NCBI RefSeq assembly: GCF_000959725.1
Contig: NZ_CP009323.1
Location: forward strand, 124,001-188,000
Source: Burkholderia gladioli
GTDB lineage: Bacteria > Pseudomonadota > Gammaproteobacteria > Burkholderiales > Burkholderiaceae
DNA: 64,000 bases
Direction: 5' to 3'
Positions 50,986 to 60,187 of this stretch are shown one piece after another. The notes beneath the pieces were generated by a model. That model worked only from the letters and a program-made list of their open reading frames with translations, ran no database searches and was not told where the DNA came from. Position numbers and translations under genes: made by a program. Numbering within the stretch: position 1 is the first letter of the stretch; every line of letters starts with the position of its first letter.

Positions 50986-52608
50986 ATGTTACGGCTAAGC
51001 GAAGTCAAACTGCCCCTCAATCATGCCGAGAGCGATCTCGATGACGCGATTCGCGCGCGCCTGGCCGAACTCGGCGTGGCCGTGGACGAGCCGCTGCGCT
51101 ACACGGTGTTCCGCCGCGCGCACGATGCCCGCAAGCGCGCCGACGTCAAGCTGACCTATATCGTCGATCTCGAGGTGAAGGACGAGGCGGCGGCGCTCGA
51201 GCGCATCGCCGGCAAGCCGAATTGCGGCCCGACGCCGGACATGCGCTACCACTTCGTCGCCAAGGCGCCCGAACACAGCACGGCCTTGCGCCCGGTGGTG
51301 ATCGGCATGGGCCCCTGCGGCCTGTTCGCCGGGCTGCTGCTGGCCCAGATGGGATTCCGCCCCATCATCCTCGAACGCGGCAAGGCCGTGCGCGAGCGCA
51401 CCAAGGACACCTTCGGCCTGTGGCGCAAGAGCGTGCTGCATCCGGAATCCAACGTGCAGTTCGGCGAAGGCGGCGCCGGCACGTTCTCGGACGGCAAGCT
51501 GTACAGCCAGATCAAGGATCCGCATCACTATGGCCGCAAGGTGCTGGACGAGTTCGTCAAGGCCGGCGCGCCGGAAGACATCCTGTACCTGAGCCGGCCG
51601 CATATCGGCACCTTCCGCCTGGTCAGCATGGTGGAGAAGATGCGCGCGACCATCCACGAACTCGGCGGCGAGGTGCGCTTCGAAACGCGTGTCGACGACA
51701 TCGAGATCGAGCAGGGCAAGGTGCGCGCGCTCAAGCTCTCGAACGGCGAGACGCTGCGCTGCGATCACGTGGTGCTGGCCGTGGGCCACAGCGCGCGCGA
51801 TACCTTCCAGATGCTGCACGATCGCGGCGTGTTCATCGAGGCGAAGCCGTTCTCGCTGGGTTTCCGGATCGAGCATCCGCAAGGGCTGATCGATCGCAGC
51901 CGCTTCGGCAAGTTCGCGGGCCACAAGCTGCTTGGCGCGGCCGATTACAAGGTGGTGCATCACTGCAGCAACGGGCGCGCCGTCTACAGCTTCTGCATGT
52001 GCCCCGGCGGCACGGTGGTGGCGGCCACCTCCGAGCCGGGCCGGGTGGTGACCAACGGCATGAGCCAGTACTCGCGCGCCGAGCGCAACGCGAATGCGGG
52101 CATCGTGGTCGGGATCACGCCGGAAGATTATCCGGGCGGCCCGCTGGCCGGCATCGCGTTCCAGCGCAAGTGGGAAGAGCGCGCGTTCGAGCTGGGCGGC
52201 GGCGATTATCATGCGCCGGGGCAGTTGGTCGGGGACTTCATCGCCGGCCGGCCGTCCACCTCGCTGGGCTCGGTGGTGCCCTCGTACAAGCCGGGCGTGC
52301 GCCCGACCGACCTCAGCACCGCGCTGCCGGATTATGTGATCGAGGCGATTCGCGAGGCGCTGCCGCAGATCGACAAGAAGATTTCCGGGTTCGCCATGCA
52401 CGATGCCGTGCTGACCGGCGTGGAGACGCGCACCTCGTCGCCGATCCGCGTGCGGCGCAAGGACGATTACCAGAGCATGAATGTCGAGGGGCTGTATCCG
52501 GCGGGTGAAGGTGCCGGTTATGCGGGTGGGATCTACTCGGCCGCGATCGATGGGATCGAGGTGGCGCAGGCGGTGGCCTTGAGCATGATCGGGACGAAGA
52601 CGTCCTGA
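50986..52608 (+). CDS. FAD-dependent oxidoreductase of the large uncharacterised dehydrogenase family (COG2509-like)
   Basis: A 540-residue flavoprotein. The N-terminal 100 residues form the family-specific domain (LRLSEVKLPLNHAESDLDDAI in parts). The FAD motif VVIGMGPCGLFAGLLLAQMG is near residue 105, followed by PIILERGKAVRERT and NVQFGEGGAGTFSDGKL. The C-terminus has LYPAGEGAGYAGGIYSAAIDG, which closes the FAD site. No enzymatic activity is firmly known for this family. The ATG at 50986 matches the family start; upstream open frame is not conserved-looking. Confidence 0.87.
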   Translation: MLRLSEVKLPLNHAESDLDDAIRARLAELGVAVDEPLRYTVFRRAHDARKRADVKLTYIVDLEVKDEAAALERIAGKPNCGPTPDMRYHFVAKAPEHSTALRPVVIGMGPCGLFAGLLLAQMGFRPIILERGKAVRERTKDTFGLWRKSVLHPESNVQFGEGGAGTFSDGKLYSQIKDPHHYGRKVLDEFVKAGAPEDILYLSRPHIGTFRLVSMVEKMRATIHELGGEVRFETRVDDIEIEQGKVRALKLSNGETLRCDHVVLAVGHSARDTFQMLHDRGVFIEAKPFSLGFRIEHPQGLIDRSRFGKFAGHKLLGAADYKVVHHCSNGRAVYSFCMCPGGTVVAATSEPGRVVTNGMSQYSRAERNANAGIVVGITPEDYPGGPLAGIAFQRKWEERAFELGGGDYHAPGQLVGDFIAGRPSTSLGSVVPSYKPGVRPTDLSTALPDYVIEAIREALPQIDKKISGFAMHDAVLTGVETRTSSPIRVRRKDDYQSMNVEGLYPAGEGAGYAGGIYSAAIDGIEVAQAVALSMIGTKTS

Positions 52609-52712
52609 TGCCACTGGGGGCGGCGCGCCGGTAAACCGCCCCTTCAGTCCGCCTCGACGGCAAGGCTGAATCATCGGTAAGGCCCGGCCTCAAACACCGA
52701 TAGGCGCCCCCG

Positions 52713-52955
52713 TCATGAAACGATGAAGATGCGCTCCAGGCTGCGCCAGAGCATCGCCACGGTGATGGCGCCCCCGCCTGCGAAGGGGGCGTTCGCCTGC
52801 ATGTCGAACCACCTCCGCGCGTGAGCGCGTGCCGAGGAGGCCAGATGAGGCGGCAGGCGCTGCCGTACGACGAAAGCATCGGCGATCTCCTCCGCCATGG
52901 TTCGGTCAATCAGTTCGGCGACACCCGTCTGCGCCGCACGCAACGATCTGTTCAT
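52713..52955 (-). CDS. Small hypothetical protein
   Basis: An 80-residue frame starting MNRSLRAAQTG, with GGGGAAAAG at a fair distance as ribosome site; an ATG six codons upstream is possible. The sequence is mostly helical (VAELIDRTMAEEIADAFVVRQRL) and ends with a hydrophobic VAMLWRSLERIFIV. I do not recognise a family. It is convergent with the FAD oxidoreductase, in a stretch with no other gene from 52609 to 53395. Confidence 0.45.
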   Translation of the reverse strand: MNRSLRAAQTGVAELIDRTMAEEIADAFVVRQRLPPHLASSARAHARRWFDMQANAPFAGGGAITVAMLWRSLERIFIVS

Positions 52956-53395
52956 CGTTCTTTTCCCCGACATGCGGCCCGTGTGCGAAACCGCGACGCC
53001 TCGCGCCTCGTTGTTCTACGCTATCCGGCAAGCCTCAAAGGCACCTGTAGACGCTTGCGCGCGATGCTGCCGCCCCGTCACGCCGCAGGCACCGCCGGAT
53101 TTCTCATCTCCACCGGCGGCACGGCCTTCATCCTCGACCACCGCGGCGATTTCCCCGCGCTTCCCAGGCAACTTGCGACAGCGGTTGCCGTCAGTTCCCA
53201 ACCAGGCATCTTCCGCAGCGGCAAGGGCCCTGGCCGCGGGCGAGCCAGTCGCGCCGCGTGACGACCGACCTGGCGGGCGGAACGTTCCGCTTTTCGTGCC
53301 GCTTGACAAATCCGGAATGCCATTCAAATAATCCGCCCAGCCCAATTCGATTGCTTCGGGATACTGATTACAAACAGCATGATTTCAAAATCATA

Positions 53396-53803
53396 ATGAA
53401 AATATTCTTCGGCATCTTGAGCGCGGCGATTCTGCTTCTTTCCTTTCCGGCTCGTCCATGGGCAGCCACCACTTATATTTGCGGGTACGATATTTCAAAA
53501 AACTCGGCCTTTGAAATATCAGATGTCGTGATTTCGATCGACAAAAAGGATTCGGTGGCGATCGCCTGCAACCCGGGCGCCATGAACTACCGTGAAACCT
53601 TCCACCTGGTGGAGGACACCTCGACGGATATCGTTTTTTCAAGTCAGAATTCATCATCCGCCATCGGCAAGGAAACGACCTCCGTCTTCGGACTGGACCT
53701 TCGGACCGGCCGCTTGTATCACTGCCTGAATCGATTCAGAATGCCCGGCAATCCCATATGGGTGGCCACTTGCATCAAGGCCGACAACCGGCAGACGATC
53801 TAG
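53396..53803 (+). CDS. Small exported hypothetical protein, AT-rich gene
   Basis: A 135-residue protein with a clear signal peptide (MKIFFGILSAAILLLSF..., cleavage near WAA, about residue 23). The mature part has four cysteines (in YICGY, IACNP, YHCLN and ATCIK), suggesting two disulfides in the periplasm or outside the cell. There is no lipobox. No family was recognised. The gene and its upstream region are clearly AT-richer than the neighbours, a sign of recent transfer. The in-frame ATG at 53258 is rejected because it would bury the signal peptide. Confidence 0.7.
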   Translation: MKIFFGILSAAILLLSFPARPWAATTYICGYDISKNSAFEISDVVISIDKKDSVAIACNPGAMNYRETFHLVEDTSTDIVFSSQNSSSAIGKETTSVFGLDLRTGRLYHCLNRFRMPGNPIWVATCIKADNRQTI

Positions 53804-53904
53804 GCGACAAGCAGGAACCGGGAGCCGACGGGCTCCATGCCTCGATCGACAATCGCCATTGCTTTCGGTCTCGCGGCGAACCTCGCCCCGGTTCAGGCTC
53901 CTGT

Positions 53905-54324
53905 CTAAGCCATCTCGTCCAGTTTCCGCTCGGAAGATTGTCCGGGGAATTTGCACTGCCCGTATCGAATCACCAGCACCCCGATCGCCATCAATACAAC
54001 CGCAAGTGCCGAGGCAAGCAGATGCGCCTCCGTATTCGTTGCAGCCCGAAGGATGATGTCTCGGGCAATGGAACCGATCGCGATATAAAGCGGGAAACGC
54101 ACCGGTAATTGGCCGGACTTGAGATATTGACTGACCATCGCGAACACTTCCAGGAACAGGAACATCAGCAGCAGGTCGGTGAGGGTCACCTGCTCCGTTC
54201 GGATCACGCTCCATACCAGATTCGCCAATGCGATCGCGGTGCCGAGGCCGATGACGATGAGGCCGAGCATCTCGCAAATCTCCATCAACCATTTCAGATG
54301 AGATTCAAGTCTCTCTCGCAACAT
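53905..54324 (-). CDS. PsiE-family membrane protein
   Basis: A 139-residue protein with about four transmembrane helices and the PsiE-family features: LIVIGLGTAIALANLVWSV, LLLMFLFLEVFAMVSQYLKSG in pieces, VRFPLYIAIGSIARDIIL. PsiE is induced by phosphate starvation in E. coli, but its function is unknown. It is convergent with the AT-rich exported gene and downstream of the YfdX-family gene on the same strand. Confidence 0.85.
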   Translation of the reverse strand: MLRERLESHLKWLMEICEMLGLIVIGLGTAIALANLVWSVIRTEQVTLTDLLLMFLFLEVFAMVSQYLKSGQLPVRFPLYIAIGSIARDIILRAATNTEAHLLASALAVVLMAIGVLVIRYGQCKFPGQSSERKLDEMA

Positions 54325-54525
54325 GGTGCTTCATCCAGGACGCGTGTCCAGGCATGGCCCGTGTCGACCAGACGCCAATACGAGCGCCTATTCGATGGAC
54401 ACGACTGAGGCGATGGGATCCCGGGAGCCGAGCCTGCCGGCATGGGGCGCGTCGGCTTGCTCCTTCTCGTTTGCGCCGAACGGCAAATCCAGCGGAACGC
54501 TCGACTCCCAGGGGCGAACATGCCC

Positions 54526-55206
54526 TCAACCACGGCTCGTCGCTTGCGGCACCGCATTGATATCAAGATGATCGAATCGCACGCTGCCTTGTATCTGGCG
54601 CAGCACTTGTCCGGCCTCGTAATACTTTCCCGCGTCCAGCAACGCCGAGGCCTGGTCGATCCGGGTGGCCGTCTTTGCCAGCGGCACCACGTCGACGGTG
54701 TAATCGACGTTGACATCGGCGAGCTTGAGCGCGCGGATCGCCGCGGAGCGATCGCCGCTCTTCAGGGCCGCGTTGGCGTGATCCACCGCTTTGGCCTTTA
54801 TCGGCTGGCCGGCGAAATCGTCGAGGATCACCACGTCGCCAGCGACCGGCAGCCATGCCGTCTGCGCCTCACCTGCCGGGCTTTGGTGTTTGCCCGCGGC
54901 ATCGGTCAGCGACGATGCCGCCCGCAGAAATGCCGAATCGTCGGACGCGGCCGCTTTCATCGCGGTTTTGGCTTGGGCCAGCAGGTGCGCCGCGTCATCC
55001 GGATCGCCATTGAATAGCGCGGAACGTGCGGCTCTCACATCGTCCATGGCGTGGCTTCCGGCGCCGGACAGCTTCGTGAAATCCTGCTTCATGGCAGTCG
55101 GTTCGGAAGTCGAAGCAAATGCGTAATGAATTGGCAAGACACCAATTGATAGAGCGACTGCCGCCATCAGGCAAGCTGCTGCATTTCTTTTTCTTTGGAT
55201 CAGCAT
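54526..55206 (-). CDS. YfdX-family exported protein
   Basis: A 226-residue protein with a signal peptide (MLIQRKRNAAACLMAAVALS..., cleavage near AFAS, about residue 31). The mature part is helical with a YfdX-like layout: AMDDVRAARSALFNGDPDDAAHLL, then VAGDVVILDDF and the DVNVDYTVDVVPL segment. YfdX proteins are linked to acid and multidrug response in enterobacteria, with no known activity. The start at 55206 has AAGGAGAG before it; a start at 55269 would spoil the signal peptide. Confidence 0.8.
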   Translation of the reverse strand: MLIQRKRNAAACLMAAVALSIGVLPIHYAFASTSEPTAMKQDFTKLSGAGSHAMDDVRAARSALFNGDPDDAAHLLAQAKTAMKAAASDDSAFLRAASSLTDAAGKHQSPAGEAQTAWLPVAGDVVILDDFAGQPIKAKAVDHANAALKSGDRSAAIRALKLADVNVDYTVDVVPLAKTATRIDQASALLDAGKYYEAGQVLRQIQGSVRFDHLDINAVPQATSRG

Positions 55207-55774
55207 TTCAACTCTCCTTTCAAGAACATCGACTTGGAAGACAACACCGGGATTGGCTTTCGCATGCAATACCCGCCCGGTGCTGCCAAAGATAGGGCGC
55301 GGAAATTAACCGATACTTAAGGCGGCATGGTCGCGCCGCTGCTCGTGTGCGATGCATGATCGGCATGTGCCCGGCACTGCGGACAACGCGCCCGGCGTCG
55401 AATGGCGCGGCGACCATCGAACCACGCGGCACGGCTCGCGCACTGGCGCCAAACCTGATTGACGACGTGCCGACATGGCGGCGTCTCGACGGGATTCTTG
55501 CTGCATGCCACGGTTGAAAAAGAAAGGCCGCCGCGGTTGCCCGCAAGCGGCCTGCATCAGTTTCGCGTGGCACGCTACTTCGGCGCCGACATCACCAGAT
55601 CGATTTTCCGGCCCGCCTTCTTGTGCCCGTCCCTTGCCCTCGTCCACTCTCCTCGAGATCGTGATCTCCGCGCGATTGTCTTTTCCACGGCAGAGCCCGC
55701 CCGGCCGTGTATCGTCAGGCAGGTCACCCCGATCTGTCGAGCCTCGTGGGGAACAAGCCTGCGTGGCACGCAGA
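55207..55774. other. Gene-poor stretch between the YfdX-family and AraC genes
   Basis: 568 bases with no convincing gene. It contains the terminator-like hairpin at 55515-55552 and presumably the promoter of the YfdX-family gene at its left end. Short open frames are present in several phases but show no ribosome sites or family resemblance. Confidence 0.4.
55515..55552 (-). terminator. Terminator-like hairpin downstream of the AraC gene
   Basis: Read on the minus strand, the arms GGCCGC/GCGGCC with an inner GCGG/CCGC stem are followed by TTTCTTTTTC. It lies about 220 bases after the AraC-family stop. A very similar hairpin with the same TTTCTTTTTT tail occurs at 61536-61572. Confidence 0.65.
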
Positions 55775-56641
55775 TCATTCTTCGGGAATGTCGTGTTTCG
55801 GCGATATGCCGAATTTACGCATGTAATCACGGCTGAACTGCGCGGCGCTTTCGTAGCCGACGTCAAATGCCGCCGTGGAAACCGAAAGCATGCCGGCACG
55901 CAACAAGCGGCGTGCCTCCATGAGCTGGAGCCCCTTTCGATACTGAAGCGGCGACGAAGCCGTGACCGCCTTGAAATGCTTGTGAAACGAGGACGGGCTC
56001 ATCCCCACGCTGCGTGCGAGCTCGGGAATCTCGACCGAGGAACGAAACTCCCGCCGCAGTCGCCCTATCGCACGCGCGATGGCGCTGGCGTGACTGTCGC
56101 GGCGAATCAGATCGCGCAGCATTGCCCCGAACGGCGCCGTCGCGAGCCGGTAATGGATTTCGCGCGAGACCAGCGGCCCCAGCACCTCGGTATCGATGGG
56201 CCTGCCCGCCAGCGCGAGATAGCGATAAAACGCATCGACGAGCTCGGCGTCGCAGGACTGGACTGCCAGAGAACGCGATGGCGTGGCTGGGAAACGCGAT
56301 GCGTCCAGTGCCTCGTACAGATCGCGCAGCAAATCCAGTTCGATGTTGAAGATCAGCGCAAGGTACGGGGCCTTCGTGACACGGGCGATTACCGGAAGGT
56401 CGTGACTGACGAGCAGGCACTCTCCCGCATGCATGGGATACGACTGGAGACCCAGCACCGTTTCTTTTCGCCCCTGGAGGATCAGGATAACCACCGGCTC
56501 GTAGATCGCGGCCTCGAACGAGGTCGGGCGCTGATGCCGGATGATGCCGAGGCCCTTCAGCGCTTGCACATACTGGCTGGCATGGGCGTTGGCGCGAGGA
56601 AACTGCCGCCCGGCGAGTTCAGCGAGATCGGTGAGGTTCAT
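55775..56641 (-). CDS. AraC-family regulator with AraC_N-type domain
   Basis: A 288-residue regulator. The N-terminal half (about 20-170) is of the AraC_N (PF06719-like) type, with EPVVILILQGRKETVLG and YLALIFNIELDLL. The C-terminal half has two HTH motifs: ELARSVGMSPSSFHKHFKAVT and DVGYESAAQFSRDYMRKFG. Proteins of this type often control adjacent redox or dehydrogenase genes. It is divergent from the GST gene at 56775. Confidence 0.9.
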   Translation of the reverse strand: MNLTDLAELAGRQFPRANAHASQYVQALKGLGIIRHQRPTSFEAAIYEPVVILILQGRKETVLGLQSYPMHAGECLLVSHDLPVIARVTKAPYLALIFNIELDLLRDLYEALDASRFPATPSRSLAVQSCDAELVDAFYRYLALAGRPIDTEVLGPLVSREIHYRLATAPFGAMLRDLIRRDSHASAIARAIGRLRREFRSSVEIPELARSVGMSPSSFHKHFKAVTASSPLQYRKGLQLMEARRLLRAGMLSVSTAAFDVGYESAAQFSRDYMRKFGISPKHDIPEE

Positions 56642-56774
56642 GGCGCGAGTCTAGCACCGTGCCTGCAGGATCCTGTCCGGGGCTGGAGGATCGAGCAAGA
56701 ACCGGATAGATATCGGCAAGCCTCCCGGCGCATGGCGTCGTACATTGAGCCTACGCTCAACCACACATCGAACC

Positions 56775-57437
56775 ATGACCAATCATTCGCTGACCGTGCA
56801 TCACCTCGGGCATTCTCAATCGGAACGAATCGTCTGGCTCTGCGAGGAGCTCGGGCTCGAATACGAGCTGAAACGATACGACCGACGCAAGGACAACCGG
56901 ATGGCGCCGCCGGAATATCAGGCGTTGCACCCGATGGGGACCGCCCCCGTCATCAAGGACGGGCCGCTGGTACTCGGCGAATCCGCTGCGATCGTCGAAT
57001 ATCTGATCGAGATTCATGGCAATGGGAAACTCGCCGTGAAAAAAACCGAGCCCGGATTCGCCGACCATCTGTATTGGTTCCACTTCGCCAACGGAACACT
57101 GCAGCCCCTTGTCTTGCAGGTATTGCTCCTGGAACGAGCCGGTTCGTTCAAGGAGAATGCGGTGCTGCGCGGATTGCAGACGCGCTTCGACCTGGTTTTC
57201 TCGATGATCGACGCGCGACTGGGCGACACGCCTTATCTCGCCGGTCCCGAATTGACGTCCGCGGATATCATGACCGTGTTCTCGCTGACCACCATGCGGC
57301 GGTTCAAGCCCTACGACCTTTCGACGTGGCCCAACATCCTGGCCTACCTGCAGCGCATCGGCGCGCGCCCGGCATATCAGCGTGCGATGCGCAAGGCAGA
57401 TCCGGACACGGCGCCGTTGTTGGACGCTACCTCGTAG
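56775..57437 (+). CDS. Glutathione S-transferase
   Basis: A 220-residue GST with an N-terminal thioredoxin-like domain (residues 1-80: HLGHSQSERIVWLCEELG, MGTAPVIKDGPLVLGESAAIVEYL in parts) and a C-terminal helical domain (about 90-210: GPELTSADIMTVFSL). It conjugates glutathione to electrophiles or reduces peroxides; the substrate is unknown. The start at 56775 is chosen because MTNHSLTVHHL suits the fold; ATG 56745 adds ten residues. It is convergent with the SDR gene. Confidence 0.9.
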   Translation: MTNHSLTVHHLGHSQSERIVWLCEELGLEYELKRYDRRKDNRMAPPEYQALHPMGTAPVIKDGPLVLGESAAIVEYLIEIHGNGKLAVKKTEPGFADHLYWFHFANGTLQPLVLQVLLLERAGSFKENAVLRGLQTRFDLVFSMIDARLGDTPYLAGPELTSADIMTVFSLTTMRRFKPYDLSTWPNILAYLQRIGARPAYQRAMRKADPDTAPLLDATS

Positions 57438-57508
57438 CGCATTGGAAGCCGTCGGCACGCGAGGCAGTTCCGCGGGCGAAACATTCGGGCCTTGCGCCCG
57501 CCACGATG

Positions 57509-58240
57509 TCAGTCCTGCGCGGTCGGCCGAATGACGATGCTGCCTACATCCACCTCAGGCGGTTGATCGATCGCGAAGAGGATGCCCCGCGCGATCGCAT
57601 CCGGCGAAATCGCAATGGCTTTCAAACGATCGTCGACCGCGGCCTTCGCTGCCTGATCGCTTATCGAATCTCCGAAGTTGGTGTCAATCACTCCCGGTGA
57701 AATCTCCGTGACACGGAGCTCGGGTCCAGCTTCTTGTCGCAGCGCCTCCGTTGCGGTGCGCACAGCGTTCTTGGTGGCAGCATAAACACCCATCGTCGGC
57801 AAAATCTTCAGGCCCGCCGTGGATATCACATTGATCACATGGCCGCTCCCCTGCCCCGCGAACACCGGCAGGGCCGCCGCAATGCCGTATAACGTGCCGC
57901 GCAGATTGACGTCGATCATCGCATCCCAATCATCCACGCGCAGCGCGTCGAAGCGGGAGATCGGGCCGATGCCGGCGTTGTTCACCATCACGTCGAGACG
58001 CCCGAAGTGGGTCACCGCATGTGCAACCAGGGCTTCCAGATCGGCGCGCCGGGTCACGTCGGTGACGAGATGGCATGCCCGCCCCCCGGCATGGTCGATC
58101 TCGGCCGCCAGGCTAGCCAGTTCCACCTCGCGCCGGGCACCCAGCACGACTGCGTGGCCCTGCTTCGCCAGCAAACGTGCCGTTGCGCGGCCAATCCCAC
58201 TGCTTGCGCCCGTGATCGCAATCACCTTGGTACCGTTCAT
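57509..58240 (-). CDS. Short-chain dehydrogenase/reductase
   Basis: A 243-residue classical SDR. The cofactor motif is TGASSGIGRAT (residues about 9-19) and an Arg after the second strand (GARREVEL) suggests NADP preference. VNNAGIG is present and the catalytic Tyr and Lys are in VYAATKNAV. It is divergent from an AraC-type gene over 42 bases, where a small TTCGA/TCGAA repeat occurs (58251-58262), so that regulator probably controls it. Confidence 0.92.
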   Translation of the reverse strand: MNGTKVIAITGASSGIGRATARLLAKQGHAVVLGARREVELASLAAEIDHAGGRACHLVTDVTRRADLEALVAHAVTHFGRLDVMVNNAGIGPISRFDALRVDDWDAMIDVNLRGTLYGIAAALPVFAGQGSGHVINVISTAGLKILPTMGVYAATKNAVRTATEALRQEAGPELRVTEISPGVIDTNFGDSISDQAAKAAVDDRLKAIAISPDAIARGILFAIDQPPEVDVGSIVIRPTAQD

Positions 58241-58282
58241 GTTTCCCTCCTTCGAAATCGAAGTTAAGCATGGGCCTCAAAG

Positions 58283-59260
58283 ATGGTCTATGCTCGGCTC
58301 ACCATGAATTTGTCGCGATCGTCCACGTCCCGCCGGGATCCACTCTCCGACGTGCTTGCGTTACTCGATGCACGGGCCACTCGTCCGACTCGGCTCGAAG
58401 CCTCGGGTGATTGGGCACTCGCGTTTCCCGAACGAGTACGCTTGAAATTTGTCGCCGTCCTGAAGGGAGCATGCTGGATCGAACGCCCCGGCCGCGCCGG
58501 CGAGCGTCTGAACGCCGGCGATGTCTGCCTGATCGGTAGCACGGCCTACACCGTCTCCAGCCGTCCAGGCGTGCCGTCAATCGACGGTATGCAGTTCTAC
58601 GAGGGGACGACGCACGAGACGCTGCGCCTTAACGGAGACGACACCGTCATGCTGGGTGGTGGAATCGCCGTGGCGCGGGAAGAAGCCGGATTCCTGCTCG
58701 ATATGCTCCCGGACTTCGCGATAGTCCCAAGTTCCCCGGGAGGCGCGGCAAGTGTGGCAGCCGTACTCAAGTTGCTCGATGCGGAAATCGCGCGCGACGC
58801 GATCGGATCGGATACGGTGGTGACCCGGCTTGCGGAAGTGCTGATGATCGAGGCGATTCGCGCGCGTACCGTGAGCCCGGTTCCTGGCGGCTGGCTGGAC
58901 GCGCTGGCCGAGCCGCGCCTGGGCCGCGCGCTTGCGCTGATCCATGACGACATCGCCGAACCCTGGACGGTCGCGCGCCTTGCCTCGGCGGTCGGTATGT
59001 CGCGCTCGGCGTTCGCGTCTCTTTTCACGCGCACGGTAGGCCGGCCGCCGCTCGACTACGTCAGATCCTGGCGCCTTGCGCGCGCTCGCGCCATGCTCGC
59101 CAGCGGAGAGGACAACGTCGCGCAGGTGGCGATCACCGTCGGCTATGCATCGCAAAGCGCGTTCAGCCATGCTTATCGCCGCGCGTTCGCCACCACCCCG
59201 CGAGGCGATTGCGCGGCCTCTATCCAAGCTTCGGACGGTAGCGCGTACGACTGCAGATAA
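58283..59260 (+). CDS. AraC-family regulator with cupin-type sensor domain
   Basis: A 325-residue regulator. The N-terminal cupin_6-like domain (about 15-195) has the family segments WALAFPERVRLKFVAVLKG and GDVCLIGSTAYTVSS. The C-terminal HTH region (about 205-305) includes VARLASAVGMSRSAFASLFTR and VAITVGYASQSAFSHAYRRAF. Such regulators usually activate an adjacent dehydrogenase; the divergent SDR gene is the obvious partner. ATG 58304 is an alternative start. Confidence 0.9.
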   Translation: MVYARLTMNLSRSSTSRRDPLSDVLALLDARATRPTRLEASGDWALAFPERVRLKFVAVLKGACWIERPGRAGERLNAGDVCLIGSTAYTVSSRPGVPSIDGMQFYEGTTHETLRLNGDDTVMLGGGIAVAREEAGFLLDMLPDFAIVPSSPGGAASVAAVLKLLDAEIARDAIGSDTVVTRLAEVLMIEAIRARTVSPVPGGWLDALAEPRLGRALALIHDDIAEPWTVARLASAVGMSRSAFASLFTRTVGRPPLDYVRSWRLARARAMLASGEDNVAQVAITVGYASQSAFSHAYRRAFATTPRGDCAASIQASDGSAYDCR

Positions 59261-59272
59261 TCGACGTCGTCG

Positions 59273-60082
59273 CTAATCAGATGCGGATGATGCTGCAGTG
59301 CCCACGCTCATGGACTTCTCCACATAGATCGACAGTTTCAGCCGCGACTCGTCATTCGCCTTGAACGTGGAGTAATGGAATTCGAGAGGTCCACGCTGAC
59401 GATGCATGAGACGCTTCTCCCCCGACATGGGTGCTGCGATATGGTGCTCGCGCCACCATGTGGCGAATTCGGGACATCCCGCGTGCAAACGCTCCACAAT
59501 CGCCAGAAACGCCGGGGCAGGCGCCCAAAGATCGTAGTTGGCACGAAAGAGCGAGACCATTCGCTGCGCCTCCCCGGCCCACCCTTCTTCGAACAGCTCG
59601 CGAGCCAGCGGATTGACCAACATGAAGACGAGAATATTCCGGTCTTCCTCGGGCAATGCTCCGAAATCGATAAAGAGTTGGGCGGCTGCGCTGTTCCATG
59701 CCAGGATGTCCCAGCGCTCGCCGGTCAGATACGCAGGCTCCGCCAATCCTTCCACGACCGTGCGAAGAACGCTCGGCACGGTCTCGCGAACAAACAACCC
59801 ATCCCTGCCATCTCGAGCCAGTGCCCTCAGATGGGCCTCCTCCACTACGCTGAGCTTCAGCGCCTGCGCGAGTGCCGCAAGCGTTTCGCTCGATGGAGAA
59901 ATGACGCGGCCTTGTTCGAGCTTGATGTACCACTCGGTGCTGATAGCGGCGCGGCCCGCGACTTCCTCGCGGCGCAGGCCTGCCGCGCGTCGACGCCCAT
60001 GGGCAATGAGGCCTATATCTTCAGGCTTCAGCCTGACGCGCCGCGAACGCAAGAATTCGCCCAGTTCCACATTGCGCTTCAT
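59273..60082 (-). CDS. XRE-family regulator with MmyB-like ligand domain
   Basis: A 269-residue regulator. The N-terminal HTH (residues 5-80) includes LGEFLRSRRVRLKPEDIGL, AAGLRREEVAGRAAISTEWYIKLEQGR in pieces and LAALAQALKLS. The C-terminal 170 residues form the MmyB-type domain with WDILAWNSAAAQLFIDFG and NILVFMLVNPLARELF. Such proteins commonly repress a divergent oxidoreductase, here the MDR gene at 60188. Two palindromes fill the gap between them. It is convergent with the AraC gene. Confidence 0.9.
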   Translation of the reverse strand: MKRNVELGEFLRSRRVRLKPEDIGLIAHGRRRAAGLRREEVAGRAAISTEWYIKLEQGRVISPSSETLAALAQALKLSVVEEAHLRALARDGRDGLFVRETVPSVLRTVVEGLAEPAYLTGERWDILAWNSAAAQLFIDFGALPEEDRNILVFMLVNPLARELFEEGWAGEAQRMVSLFRANYDLWAPAPAFLAIVERLHAGCPEFATWWREHHIAAPMSGEKRLMHRQRGPLEFHYSTFKANDESRLKLSIYVEKSMSVGTAASSASD

Positions 60083-60090
60083 TTCGTCCC

Positions 60091-60118
60091 ATCCTAGCCT
60101 TCAGCAAGACTAGGATGA
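60091..60118. promoter_or_regulatory. Inverted repeat next to the XRE gene, candidate operator
   Basis: Perfect 8-base arms CATCCTAG and CTAGGATG are separated by 12 bases, starting nine bases before the XRE start. The size and place suit autorepression. Confidence 0.55.
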
Positions 60119-60138
60119 TACTACCTTCTTTTATGCTG

Positions 60139-60154
60139 ATAAGCGGCCGCTTAT
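60139..60154. promoter_or_regulatory. 16-bp perfect palindrome before the MDR gene, candidate operator
   Basis: ATAAGCGG-CCGCTTAT is a gapless palindrome 34 bases before the MDR start. It is overlapped by a direct repeat TTATGCTG at 60131 and 60151. It differs from the repeat at 60091, so two regulators or two promoters may be involved. Confidence 0.5.
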
Positions 60155-60187
60155 GCTGCGATGGAACAGCACCAAAGGAGAGCCAAA

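Noticed and set aside
53258..53395. Upstream in-frame start for the AT-rich exported protein
   Set aside because: It would place 46 residues before an obvious signal peptide.
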